Source of the DNA: Homalodisca vitripennis
Lineage: Eukaryota > Arthropoda > Insecta > Hemiptera > Cicadellidae
Assembly (NCBI RefSeq): GCF_021130785.1
Contig: NC_060213.1
Location: 131,888,001-131,952,000 of the forward strand
Reading direction: 5' to 3'
Length of the DNA: 64,000 bases
The notes below the pieces were generated by a model. It was not told where the DNA came from, did not search any database, and saw only the letters and a list, made by a program, of their open reading frames with translations. Numbering within the stretch: the first letter of the stretch is position 1; every line of letters begins with the position of its first letter. Of this stretch, positions 1 through 9,225 are shown one piece after another. The translations under genes and the position numbers were made by a program.

Positions 1-2075
1 ATTACTATTGAATCCTTTTTTGTAGTAAAAAAATTAAATTGCAATGTTTTTGTACATTTTTACTAGATAAAAGAATAAAGGATTTAGTTATTCATTTCTT
101 GTTTTGCATACTGCCAATACAATATTAACAGTACATAATTAATAGTTAACAGGAATTAATAGTAATTAAAAAGACTTTCAAGTTGATATATACAAACACG
201 TGGTCTTCAATTTAGAACACGTGCAAAATAGAGTCACCAACTGATACAATTACATTGGTATGTTACTCAATTGAACTACAGCTAATACTAACCATTATGA
301 AAACATTGTACAAGGCAATCTCATTATATTATGAGCACCATAATTTGAGCCGAGTCAACAATTCTAAAAGAGTCTTGTTAATTCTGAGCACGTTCAGATT
401 CCATTCAATTTGCCCTTTTTCATTACAAACCGTTCCGCATAAGCACTTCATCACTTCCATTTGTGCTCGCTGTTGGATCTTGTGTTGTGAAGTGTTATTT
501 CATTAATGATGCTATAAGCTTTGGACAAAGGGACCTTTATTTCTGCAATAAGAAATTACTTTTTTCAAATTGCATTTTTAATGGGCACCCATTACATTAA
601 AACAATGTTAATTGTAATACATTTTTATAACATGTAGACTAACACGCAACAATTTATCTCAGTATTTAGGTTAATATATAAAACTATAGTTTACCTACAG
701 AGACCTTCTTAACTAAACCACCATTAGTATCTCATAAACAACTATAATTCCAGTAAATGAATTATTTTTCAGAAGCCATTAAACATATGAATTCAGGACT
801 TCTCAATAATATTACTGACAACTTTTAACAACTTTCTTTGGGTAGCTTAATGCTTTTTTGAAATTTTAATTATATTTTTACCTTTTTAGTACAATTTAGA
901 ATACAATTTTAAACCCTGTTATTTAAAATTTCTTTTTAACTTAATCATTTATGAGTTATTATCAACCAAATTAAAAAATGCTTTGCTTTGTTACATCGAA
1001 ATTGCATTGTAACAGAGATTTTATATGTAATAAAACAGCAAAGTAACACGTGAACTACTAATATCAGCATCGTGTCTTAGATCAGTGATGAAACGTTAGT
1101 GATATAGACCATTAATGGAGACATACGTATAAAAATGAGTTATCCCTTGCTATTATTGAAAATAAGCTACAGGTATCAGCAAGCCTTACAAACAAAAATT
1201 CAACTATAACATTCTATTTTTTTATATAATTTAGAAGTTTAAAAATATATAAAGTTTTAGTAAGATACACCTTGAATGGTATGCATAAAAATAAGATTAA
1301 TAAGGATTTAAGATTAAGAAATGAGTTAAACCACCATTTATTTCACGCATTTCTCCTGTGGTCATGTGTAATCCTGAGTTAACCGTAACTACTACGCGTT
1401 AGTCTTTAGGAGGATTACTCTTGCTAAACATAGTTTCCTGGAAAAAAAAAGTATTTAAATGATTTTCAAACGATTTTAACTAATTTCCTGTTAAATGATG
1501 TTGCGATGGTTTTCGAAAGCCTTCCATTTGAAATGTTACATATCCCTTCCGGCTCAGTGGGATGCACGATACATTTCACATGCGGCTGTCATATCTAAAT
1601 GTCAAACTGAAAATGTATTGTTAGTTTATATGTTTGATTTGCACAACAGTAACAGGACAATAAACCTCAATGTTGGCATGTTAATATAATCGATAACACT
1701 ATCAAACATTTAGAAAGCCTATAAATTTGAAATTTTCCTAGACATAAAATTGTTACAGTCATATACATTTCTATTTAAAATCGTGGAGTTACAATCAATC
1801 TGAAATGTATTTATTCCAACAGTCAAAAAGACCAATACATGCTAAAGAAACTATACAATTCAAAATGTAAATAATAAATTTTATACCAAAGAGGCATACT
1901 AATAACAATAAATAAGTAACCAAAAACAGTCAGACACTAACAATACCACAGAGTAACAACAACGATAAATATAATAAGAACAGTAATCAGGCGGTAACTT
2001 ATTAGACAAATCGCTGAATCTTATTAGTTGGTATATAATTCAAGACGGGACAGTAGTTCTCCCTCGAAGGTACCA
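1..2075. other. AT-rich non-coding stretch
   Basis: No gene recognised. Stop codons are frequent in all frames, and the only ORFs (for example 255-506 and 1495-1689) are short, of biased composition and unlike any family I know. A diverged dispersed repeat lies at 395-472 (listed separately). Confidence 0.6.
395..472 (+). repeat. Dispersed repeat, copy 1
   Basis: About 78 bp resembling 3290-3366 in direct orientation. Both copies carry GATTCCATTCAATTTGCCC, then an AAACCG block, then CATCACTTCCA, at roughly 75-80% identity by eye. The family is not identified. The two copies may be edges of an old transposon or an old segmental duplication. Confidence 0.5.
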
Positions 2076-2078
2076 CCG

Positions 2079-2230
2079 CTCAAATCAAATCAAATTACAT
2101 TTATTTCCACACATTACTGAAAAACAAAATAACATATTTTATATTGAAAAAGAAAACAAAAGAGCTCATGTTGAAGAGGTCCAGATGACCGGGCAAGTTC
2201 TTAGCCAGGTGTTGAACGTCCTATAAAACC
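2079..2230 (-). mobile_element. 5'-truncated LINE 3' end with pentamer tail
   Basis: On the minus strand this fragment ends in TGTGTGGAAATAAATG followed by a short repeated pentamer tail (plus strand CAAAT x3 at 2081-2095). The terminus shares a 14-base block, TTTATTTCCACACA on the plus strand, with the 3' end of the ~6-kb LINE at 52.5 kb, so it is probably a truncated copy of the same or a sister family. Short microsatellite tails are usual for CR1/L2-like LINEs. The 5' breakpoint is uncertain and no ORF survives. Confidence 0.55.
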
Positions 2231-2510
2231 ATTAATAAAAAAGGTAGCTATCGTCATCTCCATATTTGGTTCTTTAGCTAATTATGTTGGATTTGCTCGT
2301 CCCTAAATCAATTATTAGCATCCGTTGTCTCCTGTGATTCGTCACTGTTCTCAGTAAATAATTAAAAACATTCCCTACTTTACACGTATTGTGGTGGAGT
2401 ATAATAATAATTTAGAAAACATTTAGTTTTTCAGCAATTAAATTAATTAGGTTACAAACACTGCGCAAAATGAATTCAAGTTTTTGTAGTTTCCACTAAC
2501 CTACAACTAT

Positions 2511-2742
2511 TCAGGGTTCTGTGAATAAAGAAATCCCAGAGAGTCGACCACTTCCAGTCAACAATGGGACTGACGGAACACAATTTGCTGCAGGAGCAGA
2601 CAATACAGACTATTGTGAGCGGTCCTTCTGTCCGCTGAGTGGCCGTTCTACATTGCATTCATTCACAACTTCATTACGTTCATCAGCGGGATTCGTTCTT
2701 CTACCTTTCTCAACTATAAGTTTTACTATTTTCTCTACATTT
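2511..2742 (-). pseudogene. Coding-like fragment with an internal stop (doubtful)
   Basis: This patch is clearly richer in G+C than its surroundings. On the minus strand one frame reads about 77 codons of ordinary protein-like composition: a charged part (VEKIVKLIVEKGRR...) and then a Ser/Pro/Gly part (SVLSAPAANCVPSVPLL...). A single in-frame TAG separates them. An acceptor-like TCACAG lies just upstream. The family is not recognised. It may be a decayed exon, part of a transposon ORF, or chance; the opposite strand is also open for 75 codons. Confidence 0.2.
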
Positions 2743-2888
2743 CTGTGATTACCATTCATTGGAGTTCGACTCACGGAACAAAATTGGGAAAATCGTAATA
2801 AATGGAAGGGTGAGATTAATTGTTTGGCTCACTTTAGTCTTAATTCCCTAGATTTAACTCATTCGTAAAATTACTTTAATATGACGTA

Positions 2889-2956
2889 GTACATTTCGAG
2901 GATTTATATCTACCCTCTTCGTCAGGTGAGAAGACAATTAGTAATTACAGATGTAC
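2889..2956 (-). ncRNA. Hammerhead-ribozyme-like motif (Penelope/retrozyme type)
   Basis: On the minus strand, in order: GTACAT then C (candidate cleavage site), a 24-nt segment, CTGACGA, a GAGG/CCTC helix with a 12-nt loop, GAAA, and TGTAC. GTACAT and ATGTAC form a perfect 6-bp stem III around the GAAA and UH core positions, and stem II has 4 bp. CUGANGA, GAAA and UH are the invariant hammerhead positions. Small type I hammerheads are known in Penelope-like retroelements and retrozymes. Weak points: an extra A lies between CUGACGA and stem II, and stem I is barely paired (about 2 bp), so activity may be lost. No Penelope RT or GIY-YIG ORF is nearby. Confidence 0.45.
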
Positions 2957-3289
2957 TTCACAACTGCAACGTGTGGCAATGGGCTGCCACTTATAAGAAA
3001 GAAAAAGAGTAAAACAAGAAATGAATGTACACGAAAACTGTTTGGAGTCCAGACAGCAGAATCCAGTTTTCTTGGTGGGAATCAGAGTTAATTCTTTGTA
3101 GTTGTGACAATAGATTGTATTCCATGCGTTATTCAGGAAACCAAATCAATTTCTCAATTAAACAGAATCATTATTTTAAATTTAGATCTTGTTGTAGAAC
3201 ACACCAACATAGTATCCTTCGTAGTCCATTAAGGTATTAGGTGTCTATGAAAATATAATACTTAAAATATAATATAATCTCAGCATGTC

Positions 3290-3366
3290 GTGATTCCATT
3301 CAATTTGCCCCTTTTAACTAGAAACCGATCTGATGAGCATTCCATCACTTCCACTTGTGTTTGCTA
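3290..3366 (+). repeat. Dispersed repeat, copy 2
   Basis: Partner of 395-472 in direct orientation. The shared core starts GATTCCATTCAATTTGCCCC and ends near CATCACTTCCACTTGTG. The flanks outside about 80 bp no longer align by eye. Confidence 0.5.
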
Positions 3367-4815
3367 ATTGAAAATTTTGTTGTAAATTAATTGTTACTTC
3401 CCTAATACATTCATAAGAATACTATCAAAGCATGGACCAAATATGTAATGGACTTAAAAAATTTTAACGCCACAATGTCATTCTTGGAAGACAACTTACG
3501 TGCAATAATTCACTTAATTCTGTTTAAATCTTGTTTTATAACATTAAGGGTCTCTCTATGTTCACCGTTAAAGATATTTGCACAGCGACAAACATGGTGG
3601 GTTTTTCCTGGAAAACATATTTCAATTGGTTTTGAGGATTTTAATATTACAATAGTGATATTAAATTTTAAAAATTGAATTGACTGTACCCAAGGCGAAA
3701 TACAACATTTTGTTACGTTTTCATACTGGGAATAATCTCTTCTTTTAACTTAACACTCATTTGTTTAAAAAATTATGGATTAAATTTAAAAGAATGTCAG
3801 CCATACATTATTCATTCCTGTACACACAAACCAAGAAAATCTTGAAATTTCCGACGAAACGAACGAAACCAGCCTTAGCAGGAGCTTGAGTACACAATGT
3901 GAGAACACTTTAAAGGCCTTTGATCAGTCAATTTATCATGTAATGCATTAGCATCATTGCATCATTGTTGAGTAGAATGATAAAAACACTTTCACAATAT
4001 ACACAACAGTGATTTCAGCTATAAAGCTATAAATTATGTTCTGTCAGCGACTTGTCCTACTGTGACTGATTTTCATACAGAATTAATATCTTTTCACAGA
4101 TATTCTTGAAGCCTCAATAAAGGACAAGTTTCCATAAACTCGTCCAATAAAAAGCTAATTATGTCAAACACCTATTCTAAAGATGAGATAGCTTTTATTC
4201 CATGAATATTTGAACAGCTTTGTATGCTTGCTTAGGACGAGTCGGATTATATACCACTTACACGCTCTTCGTATGAATACTTAACGGAATTGGATGAATA
4301 TTGAAAAATCTTAGGAAATACTGAAATATTATTAGATATTCATCTGCATGCATACAAGCTGTTTCACCAAGTGGTTGATAAAAACTTTACTAGACAATTT
4401 ACACATGAAAATGTGTCCTCTATTGATTCATTTAGTATATTTTCATATTTTAAAAAATAACTACAAAATTAATTTTAATGCAAATAACTTGAAATATGAC
4501 ATGTATTATTTATGGACATTAACGAAATATAATTTTTACATCACTTTTGTACTTAATAGGTTTGTATATACAAATCGTAATCCCTAATTTTGTAAAAGGT
4601 GTAATTATCAAACGAATTTGTTAAAAAAATTAAAATAAACTGAAGTGACGCACGTTTATACTCTGTTCTAGCCGCCTTCTGCTCTACTGATTAACGACTT
4701 CAGTTGAGTGAATAATTCTCACACTATTCTACGCATAACGTAGGTATTACGAGAAGGGTTGGTTCAGTACGAATTTTGAGTTCAGATCCATTTCACATTT
4801 CGCTTAGTGCAGCTC
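3367..4815. other. AT-rich non-coding stretch
   Basis: Nothing recognised. The ORFs at 3448-3678 and 4348-4587 have the Phe/Asn/Ile/Lys-rich composition expected of random AT-rich DNA, with no supporting splice or promoter context. Confidence 0.6.
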
Positions 4816-5240
4816 CTTGAAATCTGACTCAGTGACAGACTTGACTTGCAATCTGGAATCAACGTCCGCCTGAAGAGAACCAAAAATGTCGTTGACGAAG
4901 AAAATCAAAATGAACTATTTTCGTCGTTTTACTGTGGACTAAGCGAAGTGAAATGGACTGAGCTTGACATTCTTATTGAATCAATCTTTGCATACTTTGT
5001 TGTGAGTATAAAATTTGATTGTTCCGCCACGATTTGGGATTGTGTCTTCAATATCGTAGTGCACTTATTTGTGCACCAGATGAGACAATGTAAATTATAG
5101 AGTTTTTTGTAGTCAGGTACCCATGATGTCTAAACAATACAAAGATTGTTGAAGCTTCTTGTCGACGACTTTTGTGGCTCTCTTCAGACGAACGTTTACC
5201 TTAGATTCTAGGAGTCATGTCTGTTTTAGTAATTTACATT
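4816..5240. repeat. Imperfect inverted repeat (foldback-like)
   Basis: The reverse complement of about 4816-4900 aligns with about 5157-5240. The best block is ACGACATTTTTGGTTCTCTT against ACGACTTTTGTGGCTCTCTT, and the arms are ~80 bp at roughly 75% identity. About 255 bp separates them. This could be the termini of a foldback element or MITE, or two inverted copies of one small repeat. An 84-codon frame (4846-5100) overlaps the left arm and is probably fortuitous, since it starts at TTG. Confidence 0.5.
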
Positions 5241-6037
5241 TGATTGTTGTTACTATATTGTTACGGACATTAATATTATTGTGTATTACTACTAATTGTG
5301 GTGTCAAAATATAAAACAAGATAGGAGTATGCAACACCATGTGTCTTGCGACAGGCTTTGCTCAGGTTTAATGCAAATTATCAAGACTATAGTTCGTTGT
5401 GTTATTGACAGATCATACAGCATGGAAATTTTTACATCCCATAGCAAACAAAAGGAAATTGTTCAGCCTTATTGAGTGACAGATTTCAACAACGCTTCTT
5501 AGCCATAATCCATCGTTAGAGATATAACATCATAGAACCCATTCTTGTCTATGTAGAAATGGAGTTTGAAACAAAATTTCAAATCTAAAGAGGAAATATC
5601 TCTCGAGATATGTCTTATTATGTCATTAAATTAGTTTCATATTAATGTTTAAATATTAACACTCTCCACATCACCATAAAGTGATGTTTGACATGTTGGG
5701 TTGTATGTTTCATATATCTCTCTTTTATAAGAAATCACATGTTAAAATCGCCAATGAATATGCTTAGCTGCTTAATATTTTTATTTTTATGTTTTATTAT
5801 TGCCACCTTCATTATTACCCATAAGACATGTAAAAATGTTCACTAACATTCAGGTAAATTGCATGGAGTGAAATGAACCATAATCTAAGTATTATAGAAA
5901 TAAAGCTCCATGCATAATTTCAAGTTTTTTTCGATATATTGTGCAGAAAGACAGACAGGCAGTCAAAATTCAATTTTTCAAATCCTCCAATCAAGCACGT
6001 AAAATAATAGTTTTATTTTCAAGTATGATTTTGTTAT
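5241..6037. other. Non-coding stretch
   Basis: No gene seen. Around 5930-5965 there is a GCAGAAAGACAGACAGGCAG motif with distant resemblance to the GACAGACAGAC-containing stretch at 36865-36890. This may be a piece of a dispersed repeat. Confidence 0.4.
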
Positions 6038-6448
6038 TTAGAATTGTTTATCTTTTGTTTCATGTTTAACCAAATATTTTACACTTCTATATATTAAGAC
6101 AATACTTGCAACAAGTACCCCTGAAAAGTTATTTTCTATAGTAACATATATCATGGCGTATGTATATAATGTTATTTCAAATACACCGTTGCCAATAATG
6201 AACATCAAATTAAGAATAGTTACAGTATGATCAATCTTTTTTATGACTAATAAGTATATTTGAGTGTTCAAATTTACCACAAAAGTTGTAATCATTACAG
6301 AGTTTGTAGTGAAATAAAATGTGAATTGGGAAAGTGACATCATGAATTCAAAATACATTCCTGTTGTAAATACAAGATGTGCAGTGGTATCGTTGTCAGG
6401 ATCGATATGATGCAAACCTGCCCGTGCTGAGGTCTGTTGTTTAACCCG
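6038..6448 (-). CDS. Hypothetical membrane-protein-like ORF
   Basis: Open for about 137 codons on the minus strand from just after a stop at 6449-6451; the first in-frame ATG is at 6358, giving 106 residues. The product is strongly hydrophobic, with about three membrane-length segments: around MYFEFMMSLSQFTFYFTT, around VTILNLMFIIGNGVFEIT, and FSGVLVASIVLIYRS. It ends in a basic, polar tail (KHETKDKQF). Order and length vaguely recall a fragment of an insect chemoreceptor, but I see no family signature and do not assign one. The upstream end lies in a GC-rich island that could hold a promoter. Given ~66% A+T and the number of frames searched, an open stretch of this length could still be chance. 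Confidence 0.25.
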   Translation of the reverse strand, partial: RVKQQTSARAGLHHIDPDNDTTAHLVFTTGMYFEFMMSLSQFTFYFTTNSVMITTFVVNLNTQIYLLVIKKIDHTVTILNLMFIIGNGVFEITLYTYAMIYVTIENNFSGVLVASIVLIYRSVKYLVKHETKDKQF

Positions 6449-6605
6449 TTATTTAACCGACCCGGTCTGATAGGGGCGAATCTATTGATGACGTCAGCAC
6501 TCCCGTATCAGCAACTGTTGGTGGGATCAGCATTGTATCAGCTCCCGGATGAGCATCCGGTGTCAGCATTGGCGTGTTTCCGGTTACCTGTCACGTGATT
6601 CAGTT
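6416..6605. promoter_or_regulatory. GC-rich island with palindromic factor-site-like motifs
   Basis: A sharply bounded G+C-rich patch in AT-rich surroundings. It contains a perfect CRE palindrome TGACGTCA (6489-6496), an E-box palindrome TCACGTGA (6591-6598), a short hairpin CCGGATG/CATCCGG (6545-6551 and 6554-6560), and several TCAGCA repeats. The island abuts the start of the minus-strand membrane-type ORF, so a promoter or enhancer reading that way is possible. It could also be the body of an unidentified repeat. Confidence 0.35.
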
Positions 6606-6999
6606 CTTTATTACAATGTGACTGATAACGAAACCCAGGAATTCTAAAATCTGAATATTATTTACGTATTTATCATCTTCATCATATTAATATTAATAAT
6701 CTGTATTGATTTTGATCTAAGTTTATTTATTGCACTGTATTTAACGGCTAACAAGGTTAATATACTCTCTTAACATTGTGAGACATCGTGTTTATTGAAT
6801 GGATTCATATATTATTTAAATATTTCTTAATTTTCTGTTTCTTACTGATAGGTCTAAATAGTTGTGTGAGTATTGTTCAATTTAGCTTCAGTCTCTCTAA
6901 AAGAAGTAAAGGTAAGGCTTGATGAAAATGTAAAAAATGTGGCAACTTTCTATTCTAGTGATCTGATCTTCAATTTACTGTTATTTATAATTGTGTATG

Positions 7000-7133
7000 C
7001 ATCCAAAAGCTTTTTAGTTCTGCAGATAGTTTTGTTTGTTAGTTATCAATAAATCTAAAAGGTTTTTAAACATTATTTGTTAATTATTTGGATAGTATAA
7101 AATTCACAATTAAAACTAAAAGGCGTTTGGATG
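7000..7133. mobile_element. Small TIR element (MITE-like), copy 1
   Basis: 134 bp bounded by inverted CATCCAAAAGCTTTTTAGTT and, on the other strand, CATCCAAACGCCTTTTAGTT (18 of 20 match). The interior is AT-rich and has no ORF. Two other elements in the window (16656-16782 and 46599-46726) share the TIR and size. No clear target-site duplication is visible, so the superfamily is open. Confidence 0.6.
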
Positions 7134-7437
7134 TGTGGCATAAATAACCTATTTAAAAAGATGTATCCCCTTAACTAAGTGACAGAAAATAAAGGCGTAA
7201 AAAGCATATGAAGTTTAAATAAGCTACAGCCGGTTCTTATACAGACTAGTTAAAACTAGTCTAGGTTTTCCTGATTACATGACTTCAAGAAATTGCAAAT
7301 ATAATTAAAATGTTTAAAAGTAAAAGAATATGTTCATATCAAAATAATTGTACATATCGATTTTCAAAAATTGTATATCCATATAAAACCATATATAACA
7401 CACAATTTTATGATCTGTTATATATTATATAAGTTAT

Positions 7438-7515
7438 AAATTATAATTCCACCTGGACTTGAACTTGGATCTTTTACTTGCCGTGCGAGTACGCTACCAT
7501 TATGCGTAGGCCTAC
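7438..7515 (-). mobile_element. tRNA-like SINE head, minus strand
   Basis: The minus strand reads an A-box-like TAATGGTAGCGTACTCGC, then ACGGCAAG, and a B-box-like AAGTTCAAGTCC, the layout of a tRNA-type RNA polymerase III promoter. The segment GGCAAGTnAnAGATCCnnG is shared with the plus-strand element at 7670-7740, so both belong to one tRNA-derived family. Stems are degraded. An AT-rich tail follows to the left. A functional tRNA is unlikely. Confidence 0.5.
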
Positions 7516-7669
7516 TTTTTTTGATGTAACGTATATTGATATTATATTTAGCTCTTGCTATTATTATAAAAACTTTATTGATGTAAATAAAAGTCGTTTG
7601 ACCTTTATTTGGTTTTCCGATCATATGTTAATTTGGTTAATTAAACACGTATGTGACAGAAACGTCCTG

Positions 7670-7816
7670 TGCTCTGTGGTGTACTTGTACCGCAGTCACC
7701 CGGCAAGTGACAGATCCGGGTTCGAATCCTGAAAGAGCAAGCTTTTTTGTTATTCAAAGATTGTTGAAATAAAAAATAAAATATAAAAATAAATAAATAA
7801 ATATATATATATATAA
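7670..7816 (+). mobile_element. tRNA(Ala)-like SINE with A-rich/AT tail
   Basis: 7670-7740 folds as a tRNA-like cloverleaf: acceptor TGCTCTG/AAGAGCA (6 of 7 pairs), a perfect 5-bp anticodon stem GTCAC/GTGAC with loop CCGGCAA (nominal anticodon GGC), and a T-arm with canonical B box GGTTCGAATCC. The D arm is poor, lacks GG, and position 33 is C rather than U, so a working tRNA is unlikely. A T-run at 7743-7748 would end Pol III transcription. It is followed by an (AAAT)n/(AT)n tail to 7816, typical of SINEs. Confidence 0.5.
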
Positions 7817-8170
7817 AACAACGCAATTGAAGCAACACTTTCAACCATAGCTCTGTTATGTGCAGAAAATTGTTATGGATAAAATAAACGTTTAAAACGT
7901 TTAACCATAACTCTTAATTTGACTTCACTATAACCAATATTACAAAAGTACACCTGCCTCACCTTTACTTACATTAAGTGAGATAATAATGTTTCAATAT
8001 GGTCATTCGCACTGATACAGTCCCTCACATTGGTATGTCCATTACAATATTACTCAGGCTTCACATTGCCTCCCCCCTCCTCCCCACGACCATACCTGTC
8101 CTCCTGCCGGGCTTAAAGGATTAATGTGACCAAGAGAAGGTTACGACATCTGTATCCGGTCCCATTACAG

Positions 8171-8253
8171 GATTGGCCATCTCTATCAGCTCACGCTGTC
8201 ATTTTTTGTCTTCGTCATCTTATGTGATGGGACAGAGTCTTGTTCCAACTTTC
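8171..8253 (+). CDS. Candidate exon encoding a signal-peptide-like segment
   Basis: A putative 83-bp exon with acceptor CCCATTACAG before 8171 and strong donor GTAAGT after 8253. One frame gives GHLYQLTLSFFVFVILCDG followed by TESCSNF: a hydrophobic run of about 12 residues and then a small polar region, as in a secretion signal near its cleavage site. The frame extends upstream to a stop near 8130 without an ATG, so a start would lie in another exon. The region 8060-8260 is locally GC-rich. No homologue is recognised. The opposite strand shows nothing comparable. This is a model only. Confidence 0.25.
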
Positions 8254-9127
8254 GTAAGTAATGAAAACACTCTTTTTACTGTACTGCAAAACTACACCTT
8301 GGGTTTGTTTCATAAACAAGATTACCCTAAATGTTTCTAAGTCAGTGATGTTAATAGTTTATTTTAAAGATTACAAATGCTGTAAATATAATTTTAAATT
8401 ATTCAAAGTAATTTTACTTTTACCTTGTGTTTGAAATATATTCAGTGATATTAGTGGAAAGCAATTGTACATATGTTTACTATTAAATTTAAATCGTTTA
8501 CATTATTATGTTAAAGAAAAAGTATAATATGTAACTGTACAATATTTGTATTATATCCAGAATTTTGCATTAAATTTTTTTCAGTGTTAAAATTTAATTT
8601 GTGAAAAGAGATCATTTTTCAAACATATTCCTAATCATCAGCAAATAAAATAACTTGCGTAAATTGTTTTTAAAGATAAAAATAACTAGGAACACTTGAA
8701 TTAATTTATTGGTAACTTTATTAGTAACTTTTGATAATAAAGTTGAAGGGGGTGTAAACTGTGTTATTACTTTATATTTTAACAATATCATCATGTTATG
8801 GTGTTATTATTGCACAACTAAATTATCGTAGTGCAAATATAAATTTGTTCTATATGCTTCCATCCCATAGATCTTTATGTACCTTCGCCTATGGTAATTT
8901 TAATTTGACGACGTTTTAATATGTGATAAAGTATCTGAAGCATATTTTAGAATTTGATTAGTGATGTCTAAATGTAGGTAAATTAAATTATGTAATTTCT
9001 CAAGAAAGGGTCTGCGGATGTAGGATGATACAGTAAGTTATCAGGTTTTTCTGGTAGTCTACTTTGTTAACGCGTTTACAATGGGAGTTGATTTTTGTTC
9101 TCTCTGAATTTGTGACTGGATAGTTAC
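8254..9127. other. AT-rich non-coding stretch
   Basis: No gene, repeat or regulatory motif that I can support. Confidence 0.6.
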
Positions 9128-9130
9128 AGG

Positions 9131-9220
9131 CCAATCAAAGGTTTTGATTATAGGTAATTAGTTAGTGGAAGGGGTAGGTATAAAAACTTCCATCGCGGGC
9201 GTCTCGACTTTTTTTAGTGT
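9131..9220 (+). promoter_or_regulatory. CCAAT/TATA core-promoter-like block
   Basis: CCAAT at 9131-9135, TATAAAA at 9181-9187 and an initiator-like TTAGT at 9216-9220 have near-textbook spacing (TATA to initiator about 30-35 bp). They are followed by a CpG-containing leader-like segment (GCGGGCGTCTCG at 9198, CAACGCGGGAT near 9271). No ORF that clearly starts a gene follows within 1 kb. It may be a host promoter with a distant coding exon, a transposon promoter, or coincidence in AT-rich DNA. Confidence 0.3.
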
Positions 9221-9225
9221 CTTTT

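Noticed and set aside
7670..7740. Functional tRNA-Ala gene
   Set aside because: C at position 33, weak D arm lacking GG, mismatched acceptor pair, and an attached A-rich tail point to a SINE or pseudogene.
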